Assembly (NCBI GenBank): GCA_022496805.1
Contig: CM040103.1
Location: forward strand, 3,490,001 to 3,554,000
DNA: 64,000 nucleotides
Direction of reading: 5' to 3'
Origin: Pohlia nutans
Taxonomy: Eukaryota > Streptophyta > Bryopsida > Bryales > Mniaceae
Under the pieces are notes generated by a model. That model saw nothing but the letters and a program-made list of their open reading frames with translations. It had not been told where the DNA came from and searched no databases. The position numbers and the translations under genes were made by a program. Below, piece after piece: positions 11,483 through 22,368 of this stretch. The stretch's first letter is position 1. Every line of letters starts with the position of its first letter.

Positions 11483-13314
11483 ATGAGGCCTCGAAGCTAT
11501 GTACAGAGTGTTATTCTGTACCATTTGCAGAACAGGGATGGAGATTACATTCCTACGAAGGTAGAGGTCAATTCATGGGTGGGTTTGGAACCAGAGAAGA
11601 AAGGGGGTCATGCTCGTGAAGCGAAGAAACATGGCAACTATTTGGCTAGGGTTTTAAAGTTCAAAGTAGGTCCAGATGGATCAACAATTTCGGCAATTCA
11701 AGTCCAACATGCATACAGCCGTCAGCAACTGAAGCTCAATCCCAGAGATGTTCCAGCAGACGGAGCTTGCAATTGTAAGTAATCTTATCAACTTTTTCAT
11801 TACAATTGAATTATTAGTACACACCTTAGATTTGAAGAATCAACAAAGAATAAATTGTTTTATTAAACTCTTATTTATTCACTCCTAATAGCTATTAAAA
11901 GGTGTGAAAGATCTTGGTGATTTATCATTATTAGGTATGTAAGAGCTTGGTGGTCTTCAAAAGTTTTCAAAAGTTTTTTAGCATTAAGCAAGGAGCTAAA
12001 AACTTTTGAAGACTACCAAGCTCTTACACAGATAGATAGACACACCAACCCTATTGCAAGGCCGGCGTGAATAAAGTGTCCGTTCGTAATGTCAATGCCT
12101 CGATGCCCACCGGACAAAGGGACATTGGAACTCTTACACGCCTAATAATGATAAATCACCAAGATCTTTCACACCTTTTAATAGCTATTTGGAGTGAATA
12201 AATAAGAGTTTAATAAAACAATTTATTCTTTGTTGATTCTTCAAATCTAAGGTGACTTTACTGATAATTCCATTTTACATTTAGGTTTTATGAAATTTCT
12301 TATCTCTTTCTAGCACTTTATTAAATTTGGAATTGATTGTCATGAATTGCAGACTTATATCCATCAAAATATGACGACTGGGTTGCACCTACTAGTGTTG
12401 TACGAGTCATTTGTGTCTACCATGCTGAAATTGGAGAGGCAAGTAAGGGTTCTCGCAGTCATAGACAGCTCATGGAAGAGTCTGTGTACTTTTACAATTC
12501 GTGGTACCATCCAAATACTACTGGAGGATTCGGTCGTTTAGAAGCAATTCCTTTGCCTTCATTTGATGATCCGGCCTGGTCATTACCTGACATGGCAACA
12601 ACAGAAGCTTTTAGAGCGAAAATGAGAGAGGATTTTCTTTCTGCAATGAAACCGAGTACTGGAAGCCGAGTAACACACCTCAGTTGGTTTATGCCAATCA
12701 ATGTCATGGTTGATTTGTTCGCTATTTCAACAAACATTCATAAAACTCGGACCCTGTTTGTTTTTAAAGATAATTCGGAGGAAGTCTTTGACTCACTTAT
12801 GGACAAAGGGTGGAATGAAAGGATATATTTAGGGGCTGATGAGATCAAGTGTTGCGTAGACTTAGCCTCAGTAATCTTCAAGTACCATGTAGGACGTAGC
12901 ACATTATACTCAAACTATCAGTACAATAGGTTCCGATTGAAAGCTGGTGGTATGTGGCAACCAATGGATCAAACAGGGCCTATTCATATTGTCAAAGTTC
13001 TTTGCCAAATGGATGAGTGGCAACAAGAACTTGAGGTTGGGCACAATTGGACATTAACTTCCTTGCGGTCAGAAGTTGAAATGGCATTAGGAGCAAGTGC
13101 CCCCTCTAAATTCACGTTCTACATTGTTCATGAAGATCAGCAGTCTACAAAGGTAATTTCAAAAGCCATTTATTATTTATTTAAATTTTATTATATTTGA
13201 AGCCTATCTGAGTGTAATTTTGAAATACTGCAGGTGAATCGCAGGCATGAGAGGAATAGGATTGCGGGAGATGTCTTACCTCCACGGATGTTGAAGATAA
13301 TTCCTGATGAGTAG
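11483..13314 (+). CDS. Transposon partner protein, 390 aa, function unknown
   Basis: Exons 11483-11774, 12353-13152 and 13234-13314 total exactly 391 codons, with good donors (GTAAGT) and acceptors. I do not recognise the family. The N-terminus (about residues 25-95) looks like a small beta-rich domain (NSWVGLEP, NYLARVLKF), perhaps BAH- or Tudor-like, but that is only an impression. The middle is Trp- and Tyr-rich (YNSWYHP, YNRFRLKAGG). The C-terminus ends LPPRMLKIIPDE. No Kelch repeats or PHD finger are seen, so it is not a RAG2 copy. Its stop codon lies two bases from the stop of the convergent transposase gene. Both frames are intact, which argues for selection or a young insertion. Intron 1 is bloated by a foldback MITE that itself holds a SINE. 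Confidence 0.7.
11808..12270. mobile_element. Foldback MITE, copy 1, with nested SINE
   Basis: Long inverted arms carry AAGAGCTTGGTGGTCTTC and its complement. Ends are GAATTATTAGTA and TACTGATAATTC. A second copy lies at 14429-14778. The right arm is split by a SINE at 12030-12130. It sits within intron 1 of the partner gene. Confidence 0.7.
12030..12130 (-). mobile_element. SINE-like retroposon inside the foldback MITE
   Basis: Flanked by CTCTTACAC on both sides (12021-12029 and 12131-12139). Copy 2 of the foldback shows the empty site. Read on the minus strand it shares its core with 7016-7163 and ends in the same TATCTATCT tail. Confidence 0.7.
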
Positions 13315-13316
13315 TA

Positions 13317-16300
13317 TTACTGGACTTCTTCAGCAACAAGTGATGTACTTGAATCTTTTGGTTGATTAGTTGAACGAGGGACCCATTTAGATCCAACTCT
13401 ATCACAATTTTGGCGCCACAACTGACTGTGTAAATTTGCACTTGAATTAATTGACGCTTCTCTTCTCTTCTGTATGCGTGCCTCGACAGTGAGCCCTTCC
13501 TCTGACTGCTCCCAAAGACTTGCAGAAGTTTTATTTTCTTTCTCTCTGAAACGGTGTTGAATCAGACGATACCAATGTTGGTATGTCTGTTCTAAAGGAC
13601 TCAACTTTGTTCGACCTCCCCCGTGTTGTGTATGAGCTTGATATGCTGCTTTAGCAGCGTAATGACTGTATTCCATTCCTTGATTAGACCATACAGATAG
13701 GCTTCCATATTCGAGCACGAACCACGGTGCATGCCTCACGATTATATGCTGCCAAAATTAATCACATCCATGTTAGAGTGAGCTTTGATACAAAGATGCT
13801 GTGTGCATCCATTAACATGTCAAAACTACCCAATGGGTAGCAGATGCCATGAACAAGCTTACAAGTCGTTCATCCCCAGCAGCAGATAAAGCAGGCACCA
13901 AGTTGTCAATGGACAGGCAGTTGATTCTGGAGACTTCACAAGCTGCTCTGAGTATGTCGAATAGCGAGGCATCGAATTCTTATCGAATACCGCCATACAG
14001 AGTTGAATCAAACGATTGAAGAGGTTCCACGTTCATCTCCCCATAAGATGATTCTGCTTCCAGCAATTATTATCTCTGATAATAAGTCCCCAGAGTCAAC
14101 CGCCTGTCCACTGACAACCTGCTTTATCTGCTGCAGGGGATGAACGACCTGTAAGCTTGTTTATGGCATCTACTACTTATTGGGTAGTTTTGACCTGTTA
14201 ATGGATGCACACAACATCTTTGATTCATGGTGCATGCCACACGATTATATGCACCCAAAATTAGCCACATCCATGTTAGAATGAGCTTTGATACATGGAT
14301 CAGACATAAAAAAAAGTGTTACAACAACCTCAAACATGTAAGTTATAGTCTATTACTCCCTCCATTCCAAAGTTATTGTTCAACTTGTTTGCTTCGTATT
14401 TCTTTGAGCCAATTTCATTGATCGTATTAGAGTTATCCGTAAAGTCACCTTGGATTTGAACAATCAACAATTTTTTTTGCTTTATTATACTCTTATTTGT
14501 TCACTCTAAATAGTTAGAAGGTGTGGAAGATCTTGGTGGTTTATCATTATTAAGTGTGTAAGAGCTTGGTGGTCTTCAAAAGTTTTTAGCTCCTTGCTTG
14601 GTGCTAAAAAACTTTTGAAAACTTTTGAAGACCACCAAGCTCTTACACACCTAATAATGATAAACCACCAAGATCTTTCACACCTTTTAATAGCTATTTG
14701 GAGTGAATAAATAAGAGTTTAATAAAACAATTTATTCTTTGTCGATTCATCAAATCTAAGGTGTGTACGGATAACTCAATTGTAAGAAACATGATTAAAA
14801 AAGGTTTCAAATTATGTCACTAGAATGATTGAAGAACATTGCATGTGTTCATTGCAACCTAAATAAAATTAGCCACAAGGAAGCATTTTTTGACCTACTT
14901 CAAAAAGCACTTTCAAACATGACTTTCAAACATGACAATAACTTTGGGACGGAGGGAGTAACTCACAATATAATGCGTGACATGTGTCTCGCCATAAGCA
15001 GCAATGTAATCGTGTCCCCATTTTGAAACAAGATATTGAAATTCATTTATCTCATTCTGTTTTAGTGTTAGTCCCGAGAAGTAAGGTCGAAGATTGTCCA
15101 ATCCTTGCCAAACTGCAAGCTTTGCTCTTCTAGCCTCTCCGCCATCAATGAAGTTTCTTTCAGCTGTTATGACATCTGTGAACAACTTCTCTGATCCAGA
15201 AGGCAAAGTCGACTTCTTAAATAGCTTTTCGGCATGAACTCCGTTGAACGATGGCTTACTGGGAACACTATTCTTCTTTCCTGATAGTTTATCATCTTTG
15301 AAAATTACCACATTTCCGCCATGTGCACCTGTAGAGGATATAACTCTTTGCATATCTTCAATTGCCTCCTCTTGCAATTTCTTATCTCTTATTGTCCAGA
15401 TGAACTGAAAATGCAAATGGACAATCTTCTCAACAATACGGTTAAAAGCATGTAACGTGCAAATGTGCACCCTTGCAAGGGGAATAGGCAAGATTGGTTT
15501 CCACCGAGCCAAAGCTGCACCTCCACTGATAGGCTTTGATTGCACATTAGATGAAAACAGGCCACCTTCCCAAGTGCTTCCTCCTCGTTTGCCGAATGCA
15601 GCTCGAGCCTGTTCGGCTGTTCCGATGATGGTCTTCTGAGCTGCTTGGGAACAATAGATGCAACGGTGTTTGGCACAAGCTCCGTGGCCTAAACCATACA
15701 TACATTTCACTGTCTTCATATCGGCTGATAGATGCCATTCCACTTTGAATTCACCCACCCCAGAGACTACCAAAATTTGTCCAGCCTCTTGTGCTTTGAT
15801 CAAAGATGGAATTCTGGTCTGGTTGAACACCCAAGATAGGATCTCATGCGACTCTTTCTCTACTTGGAAGCAACCGATTGGCCAGATCTCACGTTCACTT
15901 TGAACTGCAATATACTTTGGATCTTTTTTGTCTATTTGTCGATCCAAAGCACGGTTCATTATAGTCATGCTGATTCTCTCAAACTTTTGTCCATGTATAA
16001 TTTCAGCCTCGTCTAGCTTTATCACAAATATGAGTGGTTTTTCACCGAGCTCTGCATGAATAAAAGAATAATACATTTATCAGCTACTTTAAAATGAATC
16101 CAATAGAGTATCAATGATTGCACACAAGAGTAGTATAAATGAACACACCTTCTGGGGTGAAATTGTACAATGCAACCATTGTTCTCTGCACCATCTCGAC
16201 GTCTACAAAGAATGAATTCTTTGTGGTCAACTCCACTCGTACAGTCTCCTTCTTCTTTGACTTCGTGCTCGGTTGGATTTCTAAAATGTTGCTGATTGAA

Positions 16301-17559
16301 TAGTAATCTCCTACAAAATCCCGGAGCTTAGCATTCATTTCTCGACGAAGTAATGAGACATGCCAAGGCCGCGGCAAGCAGCCAACCCGTAATCCAGATC
16401 CAACAGCTTTGATACCGTTCTTAAATTTTCTGTAAATCTTTGAATAACCAATGTCGGTCATTCCACTAGAATCCTTTATCTCGCAAATTTCAGCTGCTCC
16501 AATCTGAGAACCGATCTTCTCCAAACACTCGTTCGCAATCTTAGTGGTGACCGACTGCATGCATGGACTTTCTAACATGGTGCTGACTTCTTTCTTTGAA
16601 AGGATTGTAGCAAGTACCTTCCCTGATTGTATTTGAATCTCTTCTGATCCACACAACCTTTGCTTCGATCCAGTTTGTGCGTTACGTTTTTGAATACGCT
16701 GCATAGTTGCTCCAGCAATAATCGATCTCGCCAACCGCCTCTGGTTTTTTGCATGACCTCCAGATTGAGACAACTCATGCAAATCTTTACGAGCTCTGCA
16801 TTTTTGCACTTGACCCAATCGTTTTGACTCAAGTTGTTTGCATTTCTTTTCTAGGATTGAGATACTTCTCAACGCTTCTTGTAATGCTACACTCATCTTC
16901 TGTACCTCAAGCATGTGAGATTGTTCTAGCTCGTTTATTTTCTCATTTCTTTCTCTCCGAATTGCCTCTATTTCTGATTCAAGTTCTGATTCTGATTTCA
17001 TACTTTCCTCAAGATCTGTGCTTAGCGATGCAACTAATGTGGTTGCACTTCTCTCAAGATTGACATATTCATTTCGCATTTGCTCAATTTCGTTATGAAG
17101 GTAGGAACAGTCAACAATTCGGCTCTGCTCAAAATTGGTCTTCTGTTGCATCAATTCTAATTGTAATGTCTGCAATTCCCGGGCTTGCTTGTCTATACGA
17201 TCTTTCAAAATCTCACAGTCTGATTGCATTTTGAATCGCTCAATGACGAGTTCTCTCTCCGATTCAGAATTGTTCAAGCTTTGGGTATAACCAAGCAAAC
17301 CTCCCTGACCATCACCTACAAACTCTAGGAGACTTTTCACATCATTAAACCTTGGTCGTTTCCCTGTTGATGGATCCAAAGGGTAAATTGAAGAATCCAA
17401 CCATAAATCAAGGTTAGAATCACCTCGTTTCCGTTTCTCAGCAAAAGCTGATCTCGGCGTCTGTTCATGAATTAATCGTCCTCTCACTATTAAAGACTGG
17501 TACTTTGGGTTCAAGGACACCTGAACTTTGAAAGGACGATCAGAATCTATTTTCTCCAT
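13317..17559 (-). CDS. Transposase, 975 aa, RAG1/Transib-like catalytic layout
   Basis: Exons 17559-16149, 16051-14967 and 13748-13317 total exactly 976 codons. Residues 41-47 are basic (EKRKRGD); about 95-255 form a long coiled coil. The catalytic half shows IKLDEAE (D484) before a beta strand (RISMTIMNR), LSADMK (D581), a CIYC pair (C601, C604), CTLH (C668, H671), HIIVRH (H833, H838) and SNQGME (E858). In mouse RAG1 the same order is D600, D708, C727/C730, H937/H942, E962. The H-to-E spacing is 20 in both, and D-to-C is 20 here against 19. CTLH also recalls the CxxH of hAT transposases. So a DDE transposase with a RAG1-type zinc site is likely; catalysis is inferred. Intron 2 holds a Stowaway-type MITE with a foldback inside, plus an inverted-repeat element. 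Confidence 0.7.
13723..14294. repeat. Direct duplication of exon 3 start flanking an inverted-repeat element
   Basis: 13723-13791 and 14226-14294 are diverged copies covering the start of transposase exon 3 and its acceptor. In the outer copy the acceptor CAG has become CAT-like, so only the inner copy splices. Between them lies the inverted-repeat element. Confidence 0.7.
13792..14221. mobile_element. Inverted-repeat element, arms about 125 bp
   Basis: Ends AAAGATGCTGTGTGCATCC and GGATGCACACAACATCTTT; the arms match over about 125 bp with several mismatches. Non-coding. No clean target duplication. Confidence 0.65.
14356..14958. mobile_element. Stowaway-type (Tc1/mariner) MITE with nested foldback
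   Basis: Ends CTCCCTCCATTCCAAAGTT and AACTTTGGGACGGAGGGAG are the well-known plant Stowaway ends, flanked by TA on both sides (14354-14355 and 14959-14960). It lies in transposase intron 2, just past the GTGAGTTA donor. Confidence 0.85.
14429..14778. mobile_element. Foldback MITE, copy 2
   Basis: Ends AGAGTTATCCGTA and TACGGATAACTCA (terminal base mismatched), flanked by ATT on both sides. Arms pair over more than 100 bp. Same family as 11808-12270; inserted inside the Stowaway MITE. Confidence 0.75.
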
Positions 17560-17710
17560 TGAGAAACTTAGTAAAAAATATTATAAAAATAAGCTAAAAA
17601 AAATGCATCGGAAGCAAGCCAAAAAAAAATCGAAAAATCGTCCATAATGGCAGACAGTGTTGGACAGTCAAAAAGGAAAAAACCGTGGGCAGTGTCAGAC
17701 AGGCAATCAG

Positions 17711-17749
17711 GCGCCAAAGATGGGAGACAAAGACGACAAAGGCGGGAAA
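17711..17749 (-). promoter_or_regulatory. E2F-like sites upstream of the transposase
   Basis: On the minus strand TTTCCCGC (17742-17749) and TTTGGCGC (17711-17718) match the E2F consensus, 150-190 bp before the start codon. A weaker ATTCCCGC lies near 17764. Confidence 0.4.
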
Positions 17750-17933
17750 GCAACAGTGAATAGGCGGGAATAAGCGCCAGCAAGGCTTGCCATCAAGGAC
17801 AAGAAGAGCGCGCGAACAGTTAAGAATGAGATTTTCAAACCGCTTTGCCCGCTTCCCGGCTTGAGCAGGGATAGGGGAATAATGATCGCGAGGACTACTT
17901 TTCAAATATTGTACAACCATATTTAATTAATTC

Positions 17934-17968
17934 TAACAGCCTTTTATGGACCTGACTTTTTTTGTAAT
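17934..17968 (-). repeat. Right terminal inverted repeat of the two-gene transposon
   Basis: Reads ATTACAAAAAAAGTCAGG on the minus strand and pairs with 11034-11068. Confidence 0.7.
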
Positions 17969-17976
17969 GAGCCAAT

Positions 17977-20900
17977 AAAATTGGGACAGTGTTCTTGGAA
18001 GAGGAAAGCAATGAGTTTAATTCTTCCTTGGGGAGTATAAAAAGAATGTGCTTTTTAAATGAGGGATGGAAAGGTTTAGAGCATGTGAGTTTCAAAGCCT
18101 GTGTGGATGTTTCAGTGTTGAAGATAAACATCCAATGGTTTGTGGAATCATCAAAGATATTTTTGGATTTTAAAGGATTAAAATCCCTCAAGAGCTTGGA
18201 ATTAAAGGCAAACAAATTCCTAATCAATTGTGATGGATTCGGATCGTTGAAGAACCTTGTGGTTTTCAAATGGTGGGCTGGTAAAGCTTCTTCACCATGC
18301 ATTGAAGAAATTGGGAGTTTAACAAAGCTCCAAATTTTGGAGATCAAGGGTTTTGATGGTGACAGACTGCCAAATGTAAGAAAGTTAATAGCATTGCAAG
18401 TGGTGTGCTTTGCACATTGCGACAATGTGGTGGTAATAACAGGTTTAAGTTCAAAGTTATCCAACTTGAAATCCCTATGTATAAGCAGGTGCTCAAAGCT
18501 TCAAAAGTGCCCAGGTTTGGGTGAATTAAATGCTTTGGAGGAGCTTGATTTGTGGGGATGTAACAAGCTCCAAGAGTTGCCCTCTCTACAAAAATTGATA
18601 AAGTTGAGCCATTTGAACATTTCTGAATGCGTATTGTTGAAACAAGTGCCAGATCTAAGTGATTCAGCCGCATTAAAGGAGCTTAGAGCTAAAGGTTGTT
18701 CTAGACTAGGTCATTTGCCTCCTCCTCGAAAACTCAAGAAACTAGAAGTTTTGAGGTGCACGGATTTGTCAAAAGTGAATTCACTAGATCTAGGTGAATT
18801 TCCTCGATTAAAAGAGTGGACATTTGGTTGGTCAAAGGCATTGATGAACGTAACTTGCTCAAAATACATGTGTACTTTGACAACAATTGACCTTACTCTT
18901 TGTCTGAATCTAGAAGAGCTGCCAGATTTGAGTAATTTCCCTAACTTGGAAAAACTCATCCTCCAAGGTTGCGCAAGTTTGTTGAGGTTATCTAGCAGTG
19001 AACCATTGCTTGCATTGAGGGTTCTTGATCTAGAAGGGTGCAAGAAATTGAATCGATTGCTAATGCAATTAAATGGCTCAATGGATCTTGAGGTGCTTTG
19101 TCTACAAAAGAGTGGAATAGTGATGAGTGAAGAAGATATAACAAAACTTAAAGCATTTTGTAAAATGCTTGTAGTGTTTCCTAGATCTGCTCCATCAAAG
19201 TATGGCGATGGGCCTTATGGTGTTTCCACCAATCTCACTGATTCAAACATGGGAACTGGTATACAAAACCAATATCGGTCACGAAAATTGTGGGACCCAT
19301 TGCCCCGAGAGAAGGTATGGTTCCTTTTCTATTTTTTCTCGTTCATTAGTTGATCATTATGTATAGAGGTATTTGATAGTGCAAAATATAGTTGATAATA
19401 CAATAATATGTACTAAAAAGTGTAAATTTTCAAGTGGGAACTTTATTGACTAATTGAATTTGGTGGCCATAGGTTACAAAACTTATTTACTCCAATAATG
19501 GGTCACGGCTTCAGACACAAGGGGAGATGAATTTGTTGGCACTTACATCTAGTGGCTTGCACAAGCGTTGGGATTGGAAAAATCAGGTACCTACAAAGTC
19601 GGGGTGTGATGCAAAGTTTATGTTACTTGTTGTATATGATTCTACTTTTAATTGTTTGCTTACATCGATTTTTTCTAAAATACAGTCACATCAACAGTTT
19701 TTGGAATGACAACTGTAATGAATTTAGGAGTTGTTTTTGTTGATGTTTCTAAAATGAATCTATAATTTTTTCATGGAGATACTATTCAAAACTTATTTAT
19801 CAAAAGTTATATATTATTTATTTAATAATGCACATATTTTTCCTCAATTATTTTGACAGGCTATTGTAAGTGTTGCTCCACAATTGTGGCAACCAGTTGG
19901 TGGTGTGTTGATGATCAATGAAATCAATACCACATCTGAAGAAGTTCCAAATCGGCCTTGTTCCATGGCGCTTTGCAATGATAATGATCATTTGTTATCT
20001 GCCTCAGGGGGACATGTTTCTTTTTATACTATGATGACTGATAAGGTAAATCTCACGATTTTATGTGAAGCAGTTGTATGAGAAGGCTTAAACCATGTCA
20101 ACTCTTGGAACATCAAGTAACTTGTCAAATTCTACTAACAAAGAGTGTTTAATTTCTCTAGGTTAATCAAGAAGTTATACTACAATCTTTACCTTCACCG
20201 GCCACATTTCTGGCGTACTATCCTCACGACGATGATGTCCTTGCCATAGGACTGGAGGATTCAACAATTGCAATCATGAATGAATGGGAAAATCAGGTTT
20301 GTAATTATATCACCCCGTTCCTCGCCCGTCATCTTTATATTTTATCTTTGTAAATTATTGGTTTTCAGTAGAGTATCTATTTAGTGGATGATGTGTGTCT
20401 AGAAAAAACATGTTACTCAATGTTGTATCTTTTGTAGGTATTGTGCACATTGAAAGGCCATCAAAGGAGAATCATTGGCTTGGCATTCTCCAAGTTCTTG
20501 AGAGTGCTTGTATCACTTGGGGAAGATGATCAGGTACATATATACAAGCGCACTTGAATTGAAGCTTGTTAGTAATTGCCAAAAAAAATTATGTTTTAAC
20601 ATAAATATATATATATATATATATTTAAGTTGTCGCACATTGCAACTAAAATTGCAAACAAACATTGTTTCTAAGACATTCTCTTCTCTGCAGTTGTATG
20701 CATGGAGAACAGATCAATGGGTAAGACGTCGGTTAAACTTTGTGCAATATCAACCTGATGGAAGAGTACCATGCATAAAGGGCATCCGTGTTCAATTTCA
20801 CCATGACCAAATTCGCCTTTTGGTTGTCTGCAAATCCCAATTGGTTGTTTATAAAATTTGTGAACAAGACGATGCTTTGGAGTTGGATCATCTACGTCAG

Positions 20901-21906
20901 GTTTGTTCTTTTCTACTTCCTTCACTGCAATTCTCTTTTATTACTACTACACCCATTGCATGTTCATATTTCTTTTATTACTACTACACCCATTGCATGT
21001 TCATATTTGGTAGGCTAAAGCTACCTTGAAATGGTTGACCAATATAGTTGAAAAGAAGGTTATAATGTCTCGACATAGATTGCTTTTATGATCATAAATT
21101 ATCAATTGCAGGTTTGTGCACGATTGAACAAGAGACCATTTGACAAGATTATGGTCGGTTTTGTGCAGTGGAATCTTGAAAAACCTTTTACAGCTGCAAT
21201 TTCAGATGCCACTTACTCATGTGACAGCCAACTTGTTTATGTTAGCTTTGTTGATGGCTCTGTTGGTATTTTTGATGCCGAAAGCTTTTCGTTGCGAAAC
21301 CAATTTGCCGCACCTTTACACAAACCTCAAGGAGTGAGCGGGTAAGTAATCTACACCCATATGATATAATCTCAACAGAAATAATTTCCACTTACATGCA
21401 AGGATTATATATTTGTATATAAGCATGTTTCATTATCATCACCAAGAATCATGTATTGACATTATCGAGGTGTTTAGTTTTTGAATAGTTTTTATTTTTT
21501 CCTAGTTGTTAGAAAGCATCAACTGAGTACTTTCAAGACACATGACTTATATTTCCCTTGCTACTGCAGACCAACAACTTATCCTACCACAATTGCTGCA
21601 AACCCTCGAAGGCGAAACCAATTTGCATTGGGCATGAGTGACGGCGACGTTCTAGTAATAGAATATAATCACGGCATCAACGAAGAGATTTATGAGAGTA
21701 CGGAAGGGGTGGTGAACGACGACAGTGACAACGAGTCAAGAATGGAAGAATATGGCATTGCACATTGTGGGTGCTTTGATTATTTTTTAAGTATGAAATC
21801 CTCCCTCAAGAGATCATGCCGTGCTATATGTTTACTATTTGCGAGATGGCTTACACAAGTATGCCACGATTCAGAGACATTTGAAGAGCCTCTGTATAGA
21901 CAATAA
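17977..21906 (+). CDS. LRR plus TOPLESS-like WD40 propeller, 3' part of the NLR fusion gene
   Basis: Exons 17977-19314 (LRR), 19473-19586, 19860-20045, 20162-20296, 20438-20533, 20694-20900, 21112-21341 and 21570-21906. All join in phase without a stop. The LRR exon has about a dozen irregular repeats (LKSLELKAN, LEELDLWGCNKLQELP). The remaining 435 codons follow the second, C-terminal WD40 propeller of TOPLESS/TPR corepressors: LALTSSGLHKRWDW, LLSASGGHVSFYTMM, ATFLAYYPHDDDVLAIGLED, IIGLAFSKFLRVLVSLGEDD, IRVQFHHDQIRLLVV, TYSCDSQLVYVSFVDG, NQFALGMSDGDV. The LisH/CTLH N-terminus that binds EAR motifs is absent. The LRR exon lacks a stop and ends AAG/GTATGG, and the TOPLESS exons start 158 bp on, so one transcript is the simplest reading. 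It follows 8469-11033; the whole would be about 1,480 codons. TOPLESS acts in nuclear repression and with TNL receptors in Arabidopsis. Confidence 0.85.
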
Positions 21907-22364
21907 AAATCGAGGTGAGATGAAGACTTGCTTTGCCTCCCAACGTGGACGACCAGATAGGAAAGTGCCTTTCTTACAAGGCTCGTTTTTTTGGTTGTCC
22001 AAAGGAGTGATTGCTCCTTGCGACGCATGGTAGACTGGCAGTGAAACCACCATTCAAAGAAGGAGGCGTTGATTCGAGCGGTTGGAGTGTTGCGCTCAAA
22101 CTGTAGTGGAGAAGGGTTTTTTTTTTGTTAGGATAGAACTGGAGATGTGTATCTAGATTTGAGATATCCTTAGCTTTAGGTTGAGTTGTTTTGTGTCCCT
22201 TATAGAAGTGAATTCAAATCATTGAACTTTTCACTGTAGTTATAATGAGATTGTTGCAAACAGCCTAATTCTCTATATATGCAATGAAATTACAAAGCTG
22301 TAGTCATATCTCGAGCCTGTGGTATTGACAATGGTTTCTTCAAGTATCATGTTGTTAATGTGAT
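21907..22364 (+). other. 3' flank of the fusion gene
   Basis: Likely 3' UTR. No further exon seen; no strong AATAAA, though TGTATCTAGA-type and AT-rich stretches occur. Confidence 0.3.
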
Positions 22365-22368
22365 TTAA

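Larger units (their letters stand above)
11034..17968. mobile_element. Two-gene DNA transposon with RAG1-like transposase
   Basis: The left end ATTACAAAAATACTCAGG and the inverted right end ATTACAAAAAAAGTCAGG begin an imperfect terminal repeat of about 35 bp that also shares GGCTGT. Flanks AAGCAAAC (11026-11033) and GAGCCAAT (17969-17976) look like an aged 8-bp target duplication, 5 of 8 identical. Removing the element joins the NLR reading frame exactly (Ala-Asn then Lys-Ile). Inside are two convergent intact genes: plus 11483-13314 (390 aa) and minus 17559-13317 (975 aa). GC content is higher at the ends than in the host gene. An 8-bp duplication resembles hAT or MuDR more than Transib (5 bp), so the superfamily is open. 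Confidence 0.85.

Noticed and set aside
17568..18464. Long minus-strand open frames across the LRR start
   Set aside because: They are antisense to the LRR exon and transposase promoter, with no family resemblance.
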